Shown: piece by piece, positions 8,272 through 15,977 of the stretch
Layout: every line of letters starts with the position of its first letter
How positions within the stretch are numbered: position 1 is the stretch's first letter
Made by a program: the position numbers and the translations under genes
Notes under the pieces: generated by a model
Databases searched by the model: none
The model's input: the letters and a program-made list of their open reading frames with translations, nothing else
What the model was told of the DNA's origin: nothing
DNA from: Microvirga tunisiensis
GTDB taxonomy: Bacteria; Pseudomonadota; Alphaproteobacteria; Rhizobiales; Beijerinckiaceae
Reading direction: 5' to 3'
NCBI RefSeq assembly: GCF_009296175.1
Contig: NZ_VOSK01000040.1
Location: 1 to 41,429 of the forward strand
DNA: 41,429 bases

Positions 8272-10389
8272 ATGTCCTTGCGTCCTTCCATTCTCGATCC
8301 GCTGTTCGCCCCGGCCAACACCCTGCCCGGCGTTGGGCCGAAGATCGCCCCCCTGCTGGACCGTCTCCTCGGCGAACCGGGCAAGCCGACCCGCGTCATG
8401 GATCTGCTGTTCCACGTCCCAACGAGCGGCATCTCGCGGGAGATGAAGGGGTCGGTGGCCGATGCCCCCGTCGGCGAGCCGGTGACGCTCTCGGTCACCG
8501 TCGTCGCTCACCGCCCCCCGCCGCCGGGACGCCGGGCGCCCTACCGGGTCCTGGTCGAGGACGAGACCGGGGACGTGACGCTGATCTTCTTCAACGGCCA
8601 GAAAGCCCGTCTGGAAAAGCTGCTGCCCGTCGGCGAGCGCCGCTACGTCTCCGGCAAGATCGAGCTCTGGGAGGCAAGGCGCCAGATGGTCCACCCGGAC
8701 CGGATCCTGGACGAGCGCGGCATCGAGAGCCTACCGGCGGTCGAGGCCGTCTATGGCCTGACCGAGGGCCTCTCCTCCCGGATGGTCGGCCGCTACATCG
8801 GCGCCGCCCTCGAGAAGACCCCTCAGTTGCCCGAATGGCAGGATCAAGCCTGGCTCGACCGGAACGCGCTGCCCGATTTCCGGCAGGCGCTCTTGACCCT
8901 CCACAGGCCGGACAACGCCGCGCAGCTCTCCGAGGACGCCCTCGCCAAATCCGCCCCGCGCCGGCGCCTCGCCTATGACGAGCTGCTGGCCTCCCAGCTT
9001 GCGTTGGCTCTGGTTCGAAGCCGCATGCGGCGGCTGCCCGGCCGGGTGAATGCGGGCGACGGGCATCTGGTCGAGCGGTTGAAAGCCGCCCTGCCCTTCG
9101 GTCTCACGGGCTCCCAGGCGCAGGCCATCGAGGACATCCGGCACGATCTCGTGTCCGACAAGAAGATGCTGCGTCTGCTCCAGGGCGACGTCGGCTCGGG
9201 AAAGACCGTCGTGGGCCTGCTGACCATGGCGAGCGCCATCGAGGCCGGACGCCAAGCCGCCATGATGGCGCCGACCGAAATCCTCGCCCGCCAGCATTAC
9301 GAGCGCCTGGCTCCCATGGCCGAACAGGCCGGGCTGACCCTTGCCCTCCTCACCGGACGCGAGAAGGGCGCGGCTCGCAAAGCCATTCTGGCGGGGCTCG
9401 CCGATGGCAGCATCCAGATCGCGGTCGGCACCCACGCCCTGTTCCAGGAAGGCGTCGCATTCCAGGATCTCGGCGTCGCCGTCGTGGACGAGCAGCATCG
9501 CTTCGGCGTGCACCAGCGCCTGGCGCTCGGCTCCAAGGGCGAAGCCGTCGACATTCTCGTCATGACCGCCACCCCGATCCCGCGCACCCTGGCGCTGACC
9601 TATTTCGGCGACATGGACGTGTCCGTGCTCAGCGAGAAGCCGGCGGGCCGCAAGCCGATCGCCACGAAACTGATTGCCATCGACCGGCTCGACGAAGTGG
9701 TCGGCGGCATCGGGCGCGCCATCGCTAATGGCGATCAGGTCTACTGGGTCTGTCCCCTCGTGGGCGAATCCGAGTCCATCGATCTGGCCGCCGCCGAGGA
9801 GCGCTTCGAGATGCTGCAAAGCTTCTTCGGCGATCAGGTCGGCCTCGTTCACGGCAAGATGGCCGGCAAGGACAAGGACGCCGCCATGGAGCGCTTCTCC
9901 AGCGGAGAGACCAAGGTCCTCGTGTCCACCACCGTGATCGAGGTCGGCGTCGATGTGCCCAACGCCACGATCATGGTCATCGAGCACGCCGAGCGATTCG
10001 GCCTCGCCCAGCTCCACCAGTTGCGCGGACGCATCGGCCGTGGCTCGAAATCCTCCACCTGCCTGCTGGTCTACAAGGGCCCGCTGGGTCAGGTCGCCCA
10101 GGCCCGTCTCGAGATGATGCGCCAGACCGAGGACGGCTTCCGGATCGCCGAGGAGGACCTGCGCCTGCGCGGCGAAGGCGAGGTTCTGGGCACCCGCCAG
10201 TCCGGCACGCCCGGCTTCAGGCTCGCCCGCCTGGAGGTGGACGGCGACCTGCTCGGCGCCGCCCGGGACGACGCCCGCCTGATCGTCGATCGCGACCCCG
10301 ATCTCGTCAGCGAGAGGGGGCAGGCTCTGCGGGTGCTGCTCTATATGTTCGAGCGGGATTCCGCGATCCGGCTGCTGAGGGCCGGCTGA
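8272..10389 (+). CDS. recG: ATP-dependent DNA helicase RecG
   Basis: RecG remodels stalled replication forks and Holliday junctions by branch migration. The 705-residue protein has the N-terminal wedge/OB region (L-P-G-V-G-P-K near residue 18; V-E-D-E-T-G-D-V-T-L-I-F-F-N for the OB fold). The SF2 motor has Walker A G-D-V-G-S-G-K-T with Lys 311, a D-E-Q-H box at 406-409, T-A-T-P-I-P-R-T-L, and Q-L-R-G-R-I-G-R-G near the C-terminus. ATG 8272 is used; its ribosome site is weak. It is divergent from sdhE. Its last 49 bp overlap the end of the convergent GNAT gene, so the two transcripts are antisense there. Confidence 0.97.
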   Translation: MSLRPSILDPLFAPANTLPGVGPKIAPLLDRLLGEPGKPTRVMDLLFHVPTSGISREMKGSVADAPVGEPVTLSVTVVAHRPPPPGRRAPYRVLVEDETGDVTLIFFNGQKARLEKLLPVGERRYVSGKIELWEARRQMVHPDRILDERGIESLPAVEAVYGLTEGLSSRMVGRYIGAALEKTPQLPEWQDQAWLDRNALPDFRQALLTLHRPDNAAQLSEDALAKSAPRRRLAYDELLASQLALALVRSRMRRLPGRVNAGDGHLVERLKAALPFGLTGSQAQAIEDIRHDLVSDKKMLRLLQGDVGSGKTVVGLLTMASAIEAGRQAAMMAPTEILARQHYERLAPMAEQAGLTLALLTGREKGAARKAILAGLADGSIQIAVGTHALFQEGVAFQDLGVAVVDEQHRFGVHQRLALGSKGEAVDILVMTATPIPRTLALTYFGDMDVSVLSEKPAGRKPIATKLIAIDRLDEVVGGIGRAIANGDQVYWVCPLVGESESIDLAAAEERFEMLQSFFGDQVGLVHGKMAGKDKDAAMERFSSGETKVLVSTTVIEVGVDVPNATIMVIEHAERFGLAQLHQLRGRIGRGSKSSTCLLVYKGPLGQVAQARLEMMRQTEDGFRIAEEDLRLRGEGEVLGTRQSGTPGFRLARLEVDGDLLGAARDDARLIVDRDPDLVSERGQALRVLLYMFERDSAIRLLRAG

Positions 10390-10910
10390 TCGAGGCGGAT
10401 CGCCATGATGCAGCGGCTTGCCGGGTCGTGTCCGGCCGCTGCCTCTTCCCGCAACTTCTCGCGGTGCCCTGGACCGGCCTCACCGGGTTCGATCTCGGCG
10501 AAGCCCAACCGCGTGTAAAACGGTCCGTTCCATGTCAGGTCGCGGTAGGTCGTCAGCGTCATGGCACCGAATCCCAAGCGTCTCCCATGCTCGATGGCAG
10601 CCTCTACCAGTCGGGCACCAATGCCCCGACGCTGATGCGAGGCCCCGACAGACACCTCAGCGATGTAGAAGTGTCCATCCAGCTCATGGGCTGCGAGGAA
10701 ACCGACCGGCTCGTCCCGCTCATCCACGGCAACCCACAATGTTCCGTCCTGACAAAGGGCCTCCAGGACCACGGGGTCCATCGTCCCGCCGTCAGCCAGC
10801 CAAGCCAGATCGACGCTCCTGAAGACCGAGGCCGCCGAACGCTCGACGGCACCGAGTTTGCCCAGATCGCTGGGCCGGGCCAAACGGATGGAGGCCGTGG
10901 AAGCGCTCAC
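10341..10910 (-). CDS. GNAT-family N-acetyltransferase
   Basis: The 189-residue protein has a GNAT fold: a strand pair with L-W-V-A-V and V-G-F-L-A-A-H, then F-Y-I-A-E-V-S-V leading into the acetyl-CoA pyrophosphate loop Q-R-R-G-I-G-A-R-L-V (motif A), and a C-terminal F-Y-T-R-L-G-F-A-E. The substrate cannot be told from sequence. It begins with GTG at 10910, overlapping the glmS stop as GTGA, so translation is probably coupled to glmS. Its 3' end runs 49 bp into the end of recG. The final ~20 residues, encoded in that overlap, go beyond the usual domain boundary. Confidence 0.85.
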   Translation of the reverse strand: MSASTASIRLARPSDLGKLGAVERSAASVFRSVDLAWLADGGTMDPVVLEALCQDGTLWVAVDERDEPVGFLAAHELDGHFYIAEVSVGASHQRRGIGARLVEAAIEHGRRLGFGAMTLTTYRDLTWNGPFYTRLGFAEIEPGEAGPGHREKLREEAAAGHDPASRCIMAIRLDQPALSSRIAESRSNI

Positions 10911-12733
10911 TCCACCGTCACGGATTTCGCGAGATTGCGCGGCTGATCCACGTCTTTGCCCATGAAAACGGCCGTGTGATAGGCGAGCAGCTGGATCGGA
11001 ATCGCGTTGACGATCGGGGCCACGATGGGGTGCACCGAGGGCATCACGATGGTCGCCATGGTGTCGAGCCCGGCCTCGAGGGCGCCACGCTCGTCCGTGA
11101 TGAGGATGATGCGGCCGCCGCGGGCCGCCACTTCCTGCATGTTCGAGACCGTCTTCTCGAAGATGCTGTCGTGAGGCGCGATCACGATGACCGGCATCGT
11201 CTCGTCGATGAGCGCGATCGGACCGTGCTTGAGCTCGCCGGCTGCGTATCCTTCGGCGTGGATATAGGAGATTTCCTTGAGCTTGAGGGCCCCTTCCATG
11301 GCGAGCGGATAGGACGTGCCGCGTCCGAGATAGAGCACGTCCTTCGCCTTGGAGAGGTCGCGGGCCAGGATCTCGATCTGGTGCTCGCGCTTCATCGCTT
11401 CGGTCATCTGACCGGGAACGGCGACGAGTGCGTTCACCAGCTCCTTCTCCTCCTCCACAGTCAACGTGCCACGCGCCCGGCCGGCCGCGATGGCGAGAGA
11501 CAGGAGCACGGTGAGCTGGCAGGTGAAGGCCTTGGTCGAGGCCACGCCCACCTCCACGCCGGCAAGCGTCTGCGCGATGACGCTGCTCTCCCGCGCCATG
11601 GTCGAGGTCGGCACGTTCACCACGGAGAGCGTGTGCTGCTTTTCCGCGGTGGCGTAGCGCAGCGACGCGAGGGTGTCCGCCGTCTCACCCGACTGGGACA
11701 CGAACAGCGCTAGGCCGCCGGGCTCGAGCGGGGCCTCGCGGTAGCGGAACTCGGAGGCCACGTCGATCTCGACCGGGATCCGTGCCAGACGCTCGAACCA
11801 ATACTTCGAGATCAATCCGGCGAGGTAGGCCGTTCCGCAGGCCGAAATGGAGATACGCGTCAGATCCTTGAAGCTGAACGGTAATTCGATAGGCAGTTCA
11901 ACCCGTTCTGAGGCGAAATTGACATAGTGGGCAAGCGTGCGTCCCACGACTTCCGCCTGTTCGTGAATCTCCTTGGCCATGAAGTGGCGGTAATTGCCCT
12001 TGTCGGCCAGGAAGGATCCGACGGGGATCTTATGACGGACCCGCTGCACGGGCTTGCCCGTCTCGTCGCGGATGTCGGCCCCCCTGCGGGTCAGGATTGC
12101 CCAGTCGCCATCGTCCAGATAGGCCACCTCATCGGTGAACGGTGCCAGCGCCAGCGCGTCGGAGCCGAGATACATCTCACCATCGCCATAGCCGATAGCG
12201 AGGGGGGCGCCGTGACGGGCCCCGATCAGGAGATCCTCCTCGCCCGAGAACAGGAAACCGAGAGCGAAGGCCCCGCGCAGGCGCGGCAGGGTCACGGCGA
12301 CGGCCTCGATGGGCAGGCGGCCCTGGCGGATCTCGTAGGTCACTAGTTGGGCCACCACCTCGGTATCCGTCTCGGTCTCGAACCGGATGCCCTTCGCCTC
12401 AAGCCCGGTCTTCAACTCACGGAAGTTCTCAATAATGCCGTTATGGACGACCGCGAGCTTGTCGGTCGCATGCGGATGCGCGTTGGTCTCGTTGGGCTTG
12501 CCATGGGTCGCCCAGCGGGTATGTCCGATGCCGACGACGCCGGACAGTGGGGCCTGCGACAGCTTGGTCTCCAGATTGCGCAGCTTGCCCTCGGCCCGCC
12601 GGCGGTCCAGCCGTCCCTCCTCCAGCGTTGCGACGCCCGCGGAATCGTAACCCCGGTACTCAAGCCGCTTGAGAGCCTCTACGATCTGTGGCGCGACAGG
12701 CGTTTTCCCGACGATTCCGACGATTCCGCACAT
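10907..12733 (-). CDS. glmS: Glutamine-fructose-6-phosphate aminotransferase (isomerizing)
   Basis: GlmS converts fructose-6-phosphate and glutamine to glucosamine-6-phosphate, the first step toward UDP-GlcNAc. The 608-residue length is typical. Cys2 (M-C-G-I-V-G-I-V-G) is the N-terminal nucleophile of the glutaminase domain, supported by H-T-R-W-A-T-H-G-K-P and H-N-G-I-I-E-N-F. Two SIS domains follow (S-A-C-G-T-A-Y; S-Q-S-G-E-T-A-D-T; G-R-G-T-S-Y-P-L-A-M-E-G-A-L-K-L-K-E), and the C-terminus ends in N-L-A-K-S-V-T-V-E, as the family requires. AAGGAAG lies about 9 nt before ATG 12733. It is 69 bp downstream of glmU on the same strand and coupled to a GNAT gene downstream. No glmS ribozyme is expected or seen. 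Confidence 0.98.
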   Translation of the reverse strand: MCGIVGIVGKTPVAPQIVEALKRLEYRGYDSAGVATLEEGRLDRRRAEGKLRNLETKLSQAPLSGVVGIGHTRWATHGKPNETNAHPHATDKLAVVHNGIIENFRELKTGLEAKGIRFETETDTEVVAQLVTYEIRQGRLPIEAVAVTLPRLRGAFALGFLFSGEEDLLIGARHGAPLAIGYGDGEMYLGSDALALAPFTDEVAYLDDGDWAILTRRGADIRDETGKPVQRVRHKIPVGSFLADKGNYRHFMAKEIHEQAEVVGRTLAHYVNFASERVELPIELPFSFKDLTRISISACGTAYLAGLISKYWFERLARIPVEIDVASEFRYREAPLEPGGLALFVSQSGETADTLASLRYATAEKQHTLSVVNVPTSTMARESSVIAQTLAGVEVGVASTKAFTCQLTVLLSLAIAAGRARGTLTVEEEKELVNALVAVPGQMTEAMKREHQIEILARDLSKAKDVLYLGRGTSYPLAMEGALKLKEISYIHAEGYAAGELKHGPIALIDETMPVIVIAPHDSIFEKTVSNMQEVAARGGRIILITDERGALEAGLDTMATIVMPSVHPIVAPIVNAIPIQLLAYHTAVFMGKDVDQPRNLAKSVTVE

Positions 12734-12802
12734 TCCCAGAAACTTCCTTATGCAATTCGACAGCGCAACGCTTGAGGTCTCTCTCTTTAAAGAGGCCTCG
12801 CC

Positions 12803-14221
12803 TCAGAACGGAATCAACTTGCGTAACCTATTGTGACAAGAGCGATTATTTCTTCCTGGCGGCCTGGCTTTATGTCGGAATTCGATGGCCCAGCCTTCCT
12901 TTACAATCTGACGTCCACGGCCAAGACCCAATGCGTTATCGGGGATATCGTCCGTAATAACCGAGCCGGAGCCTACGAATGCGCCCTTACCGATGGTGAT
13001 GGGAGCCACGAGCGAGGAATTCGACCCGATGAAGGCTCCCTCGCCGATTTCGGTCCGGTATTTGCCGAAACCGTCGTAATTGCACGTGATCGTGCCCGCG
13101 CCGATATTCGCCTCGGCGCCGATGCTGGCGTCGCCAAGATAGGTCAGGTGGCTCACCTTGGCGCCGGCCCCGAGTTCCGTGTTCTTGATCTCGACGAAAT
13201 TGCCGACCTTGGCCTTGGGGCCGATCCTAGCCCCGGGGCGTAGGCGCGCGAAGGGCCCGACACCCGCTCCCGATGCAATCCTCGTACCCTCCAGATGACT
13301 GAAGCTGTGAACGACCGCTCCCTCCTCGACGACGACACCCGGGCCGAAGACCACATGGGGCTCCACCACCACATCCTGACCGAGCTGGGTATCATGGCTG
13401 AAGAAGACCGTTTCGGGAGCGATGAGGGTCACGCCGGATGCCATGGCCTCCTCGCGGAGGCGGCCCTGGATCATGTGCTCGGCCGCTGCCAATTGCGCCC
13501 GGTCGTTGACGCCGTGCACCTCCTCTTCAGGCACAATGGCGATGGCCGTCCGATGCCCGAGGTCTCGGGCAATCTCAACGATGTCCGTCAAATAATATTC
13601 GCCCTTGGCGTTATCGTTCCCGACCCGATCGAGCAGCATTAGCGCAAGGTCGCCGCGGATGGCCATCAGGCCGCCGTTGCAGAGAGTGATCTCCCGTTCG
13701 TCCACGCTGGCATCCTTGTGCTCGCGGATGGCACGAAGCTCGTCGCCCGACGTGATGAAACGGCCATAACCCGTGGGATCTTTTGCCTCGAAGCCCATGG
13801 CGACCACGCCGGCTCCCTGTGCCAACGGCGCCCGCAGCTTGGCGAAGGTCTCAGCCAGAACGAGCGGCGTGTCGCCGAAAGCGACGATCACATCGTCCGC
13901 TCCCAGTTCCAGGGCCTCGCGAGCACTCAGAACCGCATGGGCCGTGCCGAGCCGGTCCTTTTGAACGAAGATCCGCGCCTCGGGGAAACCCTTCTGAACC
14001 TCTTTGGCCACGTCCTCGCGATCCGGCCCGATGACCACCGCGACGCTCGTGGCGCCAGCCTTCGTGAGGGTCGCGAGCACATGCCCGACCATGGAACGGT
14101 TGGCGACCTGATGCAGGACTTTGGGCTTTCCGGATTTCATCCGAGTGCCCTCGCCCGCCGCCAGTACGACGGCGAGACAGCTCCGGGAAGAGGGCGTCTT
14201 GAAGGCATCAATCGAGGTCAT
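12803..14221 (-). CDS. glmU: Bifunctional GlmU (UDP-GlcNAc pyrophosphorylase / glucosamine-1-phosphate acetyltransferase)
   Basis: GlmU acetylates glucosamine-1-phosphate and couples it to UTP to give UDP-GlcNAc. The uridyltransferase half shows [11 protein letters not shown] and later F-G-D-T-P-L-V (about residue 116). The left-handed beta-helix acetyltransferase half shows hexapeptide repeats and [18 protein letters not shown] and N-Y-D-G-F-G-K. The last ~21 residues after F-R-H-K (R-P-P-G-R-N-N-R...) do not look like the family. A +1 frame reads S-Q-A-A-R-K-K then stop at 12846-12848, the usual basic tail, so a one-base loss near 12860-12870 is likely. The catalytic regions are intact either way. 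It heads the glmU-glmS-GNAT operon. Confidence 0.95.
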   Translation of the reverse strand: MTSIDAFKTPSSRSCLAVVLAAGEGTRMKSGKPKVLHQVANRSMVGHVLATLTKAGATSVAVVIGPDREDVAKEVQKGFPEARIFVQKDRLGTAHAVLSAREALELGADDVIVAFGDTPLVLAETFAKLRAPLAQGAGVVAMGFEAKDPTGYGRFITSGDELRAIREHKDASVDEREITLCNGGLMAIRGDLALMLLDRVGNDNAKGEYYLTDIVEIARDLGHRTAIAIVPEEEVHGVNDRAQLAAAEHMIQGRLREEAMASGVTLIAPETVFFSHDTQLGQDVVVEPHVVFGPGVVVEEGAVVHSFSHLEGTRIASGAGVGPFARLRPGARIGPKAKVGNFVEIKNTELGAGAKVSHLTYLGDASIGAEANIGAGTITCNYDGFGKYRTEIGEGAFIGSNSSLVAPITIGKGAFVGSGSVITDDIPDNALGLGRGRQIVKEGWAIEFRHKARPPGRNNRSCHNRLRKLIPF

Positions 14222-14405
14222 ACAGTTTCAATCCGATGGCACTTTGCCGTGGAGCTAAATCAGAAGAGGTATTTCGGCAATCATTTCATGAGCAATGAGG
14301 TGGTTTCCGCCCCCGGCCTCGTTTACTTCATGCTCACGATTGACGATATGTATAGAGCATTCCAACTGTCTGGCTGAAGAGCCTCGTTCACACAAGAGTA
14401 TCGCT

Positions 14406-15977
14406 GTGCCGGTTTCGCCAAGGGGTCCGTCCCCTTTCCATCCTCGCCGGCGCGACATGCTGGCCTATATCGGCGTCTCCGTCGCCGGGCTTGCATACGC
14501 GTCAGCCGCTCGAGCCCAAACACCCCAAGCGACGATTTCAGCAAGGATGGGCGAGAATCAGCGTTTCGATCCTGCGGTTGTGATCGACATTGCGCGACAG
14601 CTCTCCAAGAAGCCGTATGCGGCAGCCCCCAACGATCTGCCGGATGTCTTTGCCAACCTGAATCAGGAGCAATACTCCGCCATCCGATACAACCAGCCGG
14701 CCATCTGGAGCACGGAAGCCCGTGGCATTTCCGTGGAGCCGCTCCATCGCGGCTTCGTCTTCAGGGATGCGGTCGATCTGTTCGTCGTGGAGGACGGTGC
14801 CGTCCGCCGGATTGGCTTTAGTCCTTCTCAATTCGACTATGGCCGCATCAACCTACCGAACAATATACCAGATATCGGCTATTCCGGCTTCAAGCTGATC
14901 GCGCAGATCGGAAACGGCCGACCATTCGATTTCGCCTTCGTTCAGGGCGGCACCTTCTTTCGCGCTATCGCACGCGGCCAGACTTACGGCGCAATCGCGA
15001 GGGCTTTGACCTTGCGTCCGGCCGAATCGCGCGGCGAGGAGTTTCCGGTCTTCCGTGCTTTCTGGCTCGAGCGCCCCGCGGTGGGCAGCAACACCATCAC
15101 CGTCCATGGCGTGCTCGATTCGGAATCGACCACGGGTGCGGTGCGCATGACGTTCCGCCCGGGCGACATGACCATCGTCGATGTGGAAACGACCCTCTTC
15201 CCACGCGTCAATCTGGAGCACGTCGGACTGGGCGGCATCGCGTCGACTTATCTCTATGGGCCGAACGATCTCCTGAACTCGGACGATATCAGACCGGCCG
15301 TCTACGAGTCCTCGGGTCTTCAGATGCTGAACGGCTCGGGAGAATGGCTGTGGCGTCCGCTGCACAATCCAGAAACGCTTCAGATTTCGGCTTTCGTCGA
15401 CAGTTCTCCGCGCGGATTTGGTCTGCTGCAGCGGGAACGTTCCTATGAAACATTCCAGGACGACGACCAGCACTTCGAGCGCCGTCCGAGCCTCTGGATC
15501 GAGCCTCTGGGCGATTGGGGCCAAGGCAGCGTTCAGCTGCTCGAGATCCCGACCGACGCCGAGATCAACGACAACATTCTCACTTACTGGCGTCCGAAGG
15601 CGCCGATGACGGCCGGATCCGAGGTTGCCGTTGCGTACCGACAGTACTGGGGATGGAACTCACCGGAGCGTCCGCCGCTCGCAACCGTATCGGCCACGCG
15701 CTCCGGCCGTGGCAGCGGGGGCCGGAGGCGGCGCTTCACAGTCGACTTTTCCGGAGATGCTCTAGGTGACAATTTGCCGGCGGACCTTAAATCGGTTCTA
15801 ACCGTTGGCCCTGGGACGTTCCAGAACCTCAAACTTTTGCCATATCCGGAGCGAAAAACGGTAAGAGTTGCGTTCGAGCTTGACCCGGGCAACGAAAACG
15901 CGTGTGAGATGCGCCTGATCCTCGAAGCAGGCGGGAAACCGATTAGCGAGACATGGCTTTATCGTTGGACACCGTAA
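14406..15977 (+). CDS. opgG: Glucan biosynthesis protein OpgG/OpgD (MdoG family), probable Tat substrate
   Basis: This periplasmic protein acts with OpgH to make osmoregulated periplasmic glucans, shaping or branching the beta-1,2 backbone. From GTG 14406 it is 523 residues. It opens with a short polar stretch, then R-R-R-D-M-L (residues 14-19) and a hydrophobic core ending A-S-A-A-R-A-Q: a twin-arginine signal, as in OpgD and many alphaproteobacterial OpgG. The MdoG domain follows, with F-A-N-L-N-Q-E-Q-Y, Y-N-Q-P-A-I-W, H-R-G-F-V, A-Y-R-Q-Y-W-G-W and a C-terminal Ig-like part. AAGAG sits about 7 nt before GTG 14406; a longer frame from 14295 would bury the Tat signal and is rejected. It overlaps opgH by 25 bp and is divergent from glmU. 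Confidence 0.93.
   Translation: MPVSPRGPSPFHPRRRDMLAYIGVSVAGLAYASAARAQTPQATISARMGENQRFDPAVVIDIARQLSKKPYAAAPNDLPDVFANLNQEQYSAIRYNQPAIWSTEARGISVEPLHRGFVFRDAVDLFVVEDGAVRRIGFSPSQFDYGRINLPNNIPDIGYSGFKLIAQIGNGRPFDFAFVQGGTFFRAIARGQTYGAIARALTLRPAESRGEEFPVFRAFWLERPAVGSNTITVHGVLDSESTTGAVRMTFRPGDMTIVDVETTLFPRVNLEHVGLGGIASTYLYGPNDLLNSDDIRPAVYESSGLQMLNGSGEWLWRPLHNPETLQISAFVDSSPRGFGLLQRERSYETFQDDDQHFERRPSLWIEPLGDWGQGSVQLLEIPTDAEINDNILTYWRPKAPMTAGSEVAVAYRQYWGWNSPERPPLATVSATRSGRGSGGRRRRFTVDFSGDALGDNLPADLKSVLTVGPGTFQNLKLLPYPERKTVRVAFELDPGNENACEMRLILEAGGKPISETWLYRWTP

Noticed and set aside
8731..10017. 428-codon minus-strand open frame inside recG
   Set aside because: Composition typical of an antisense shadow in GC-rich DNA; RecG motifs are all on the plus strand.
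12734..12802. glmS ribozyme upstream of glmS
   Set aside because: Only 69 bp lie between glmU and glmS and no ribozyme core is visible; the ribozyme is a Gram-positive feature.
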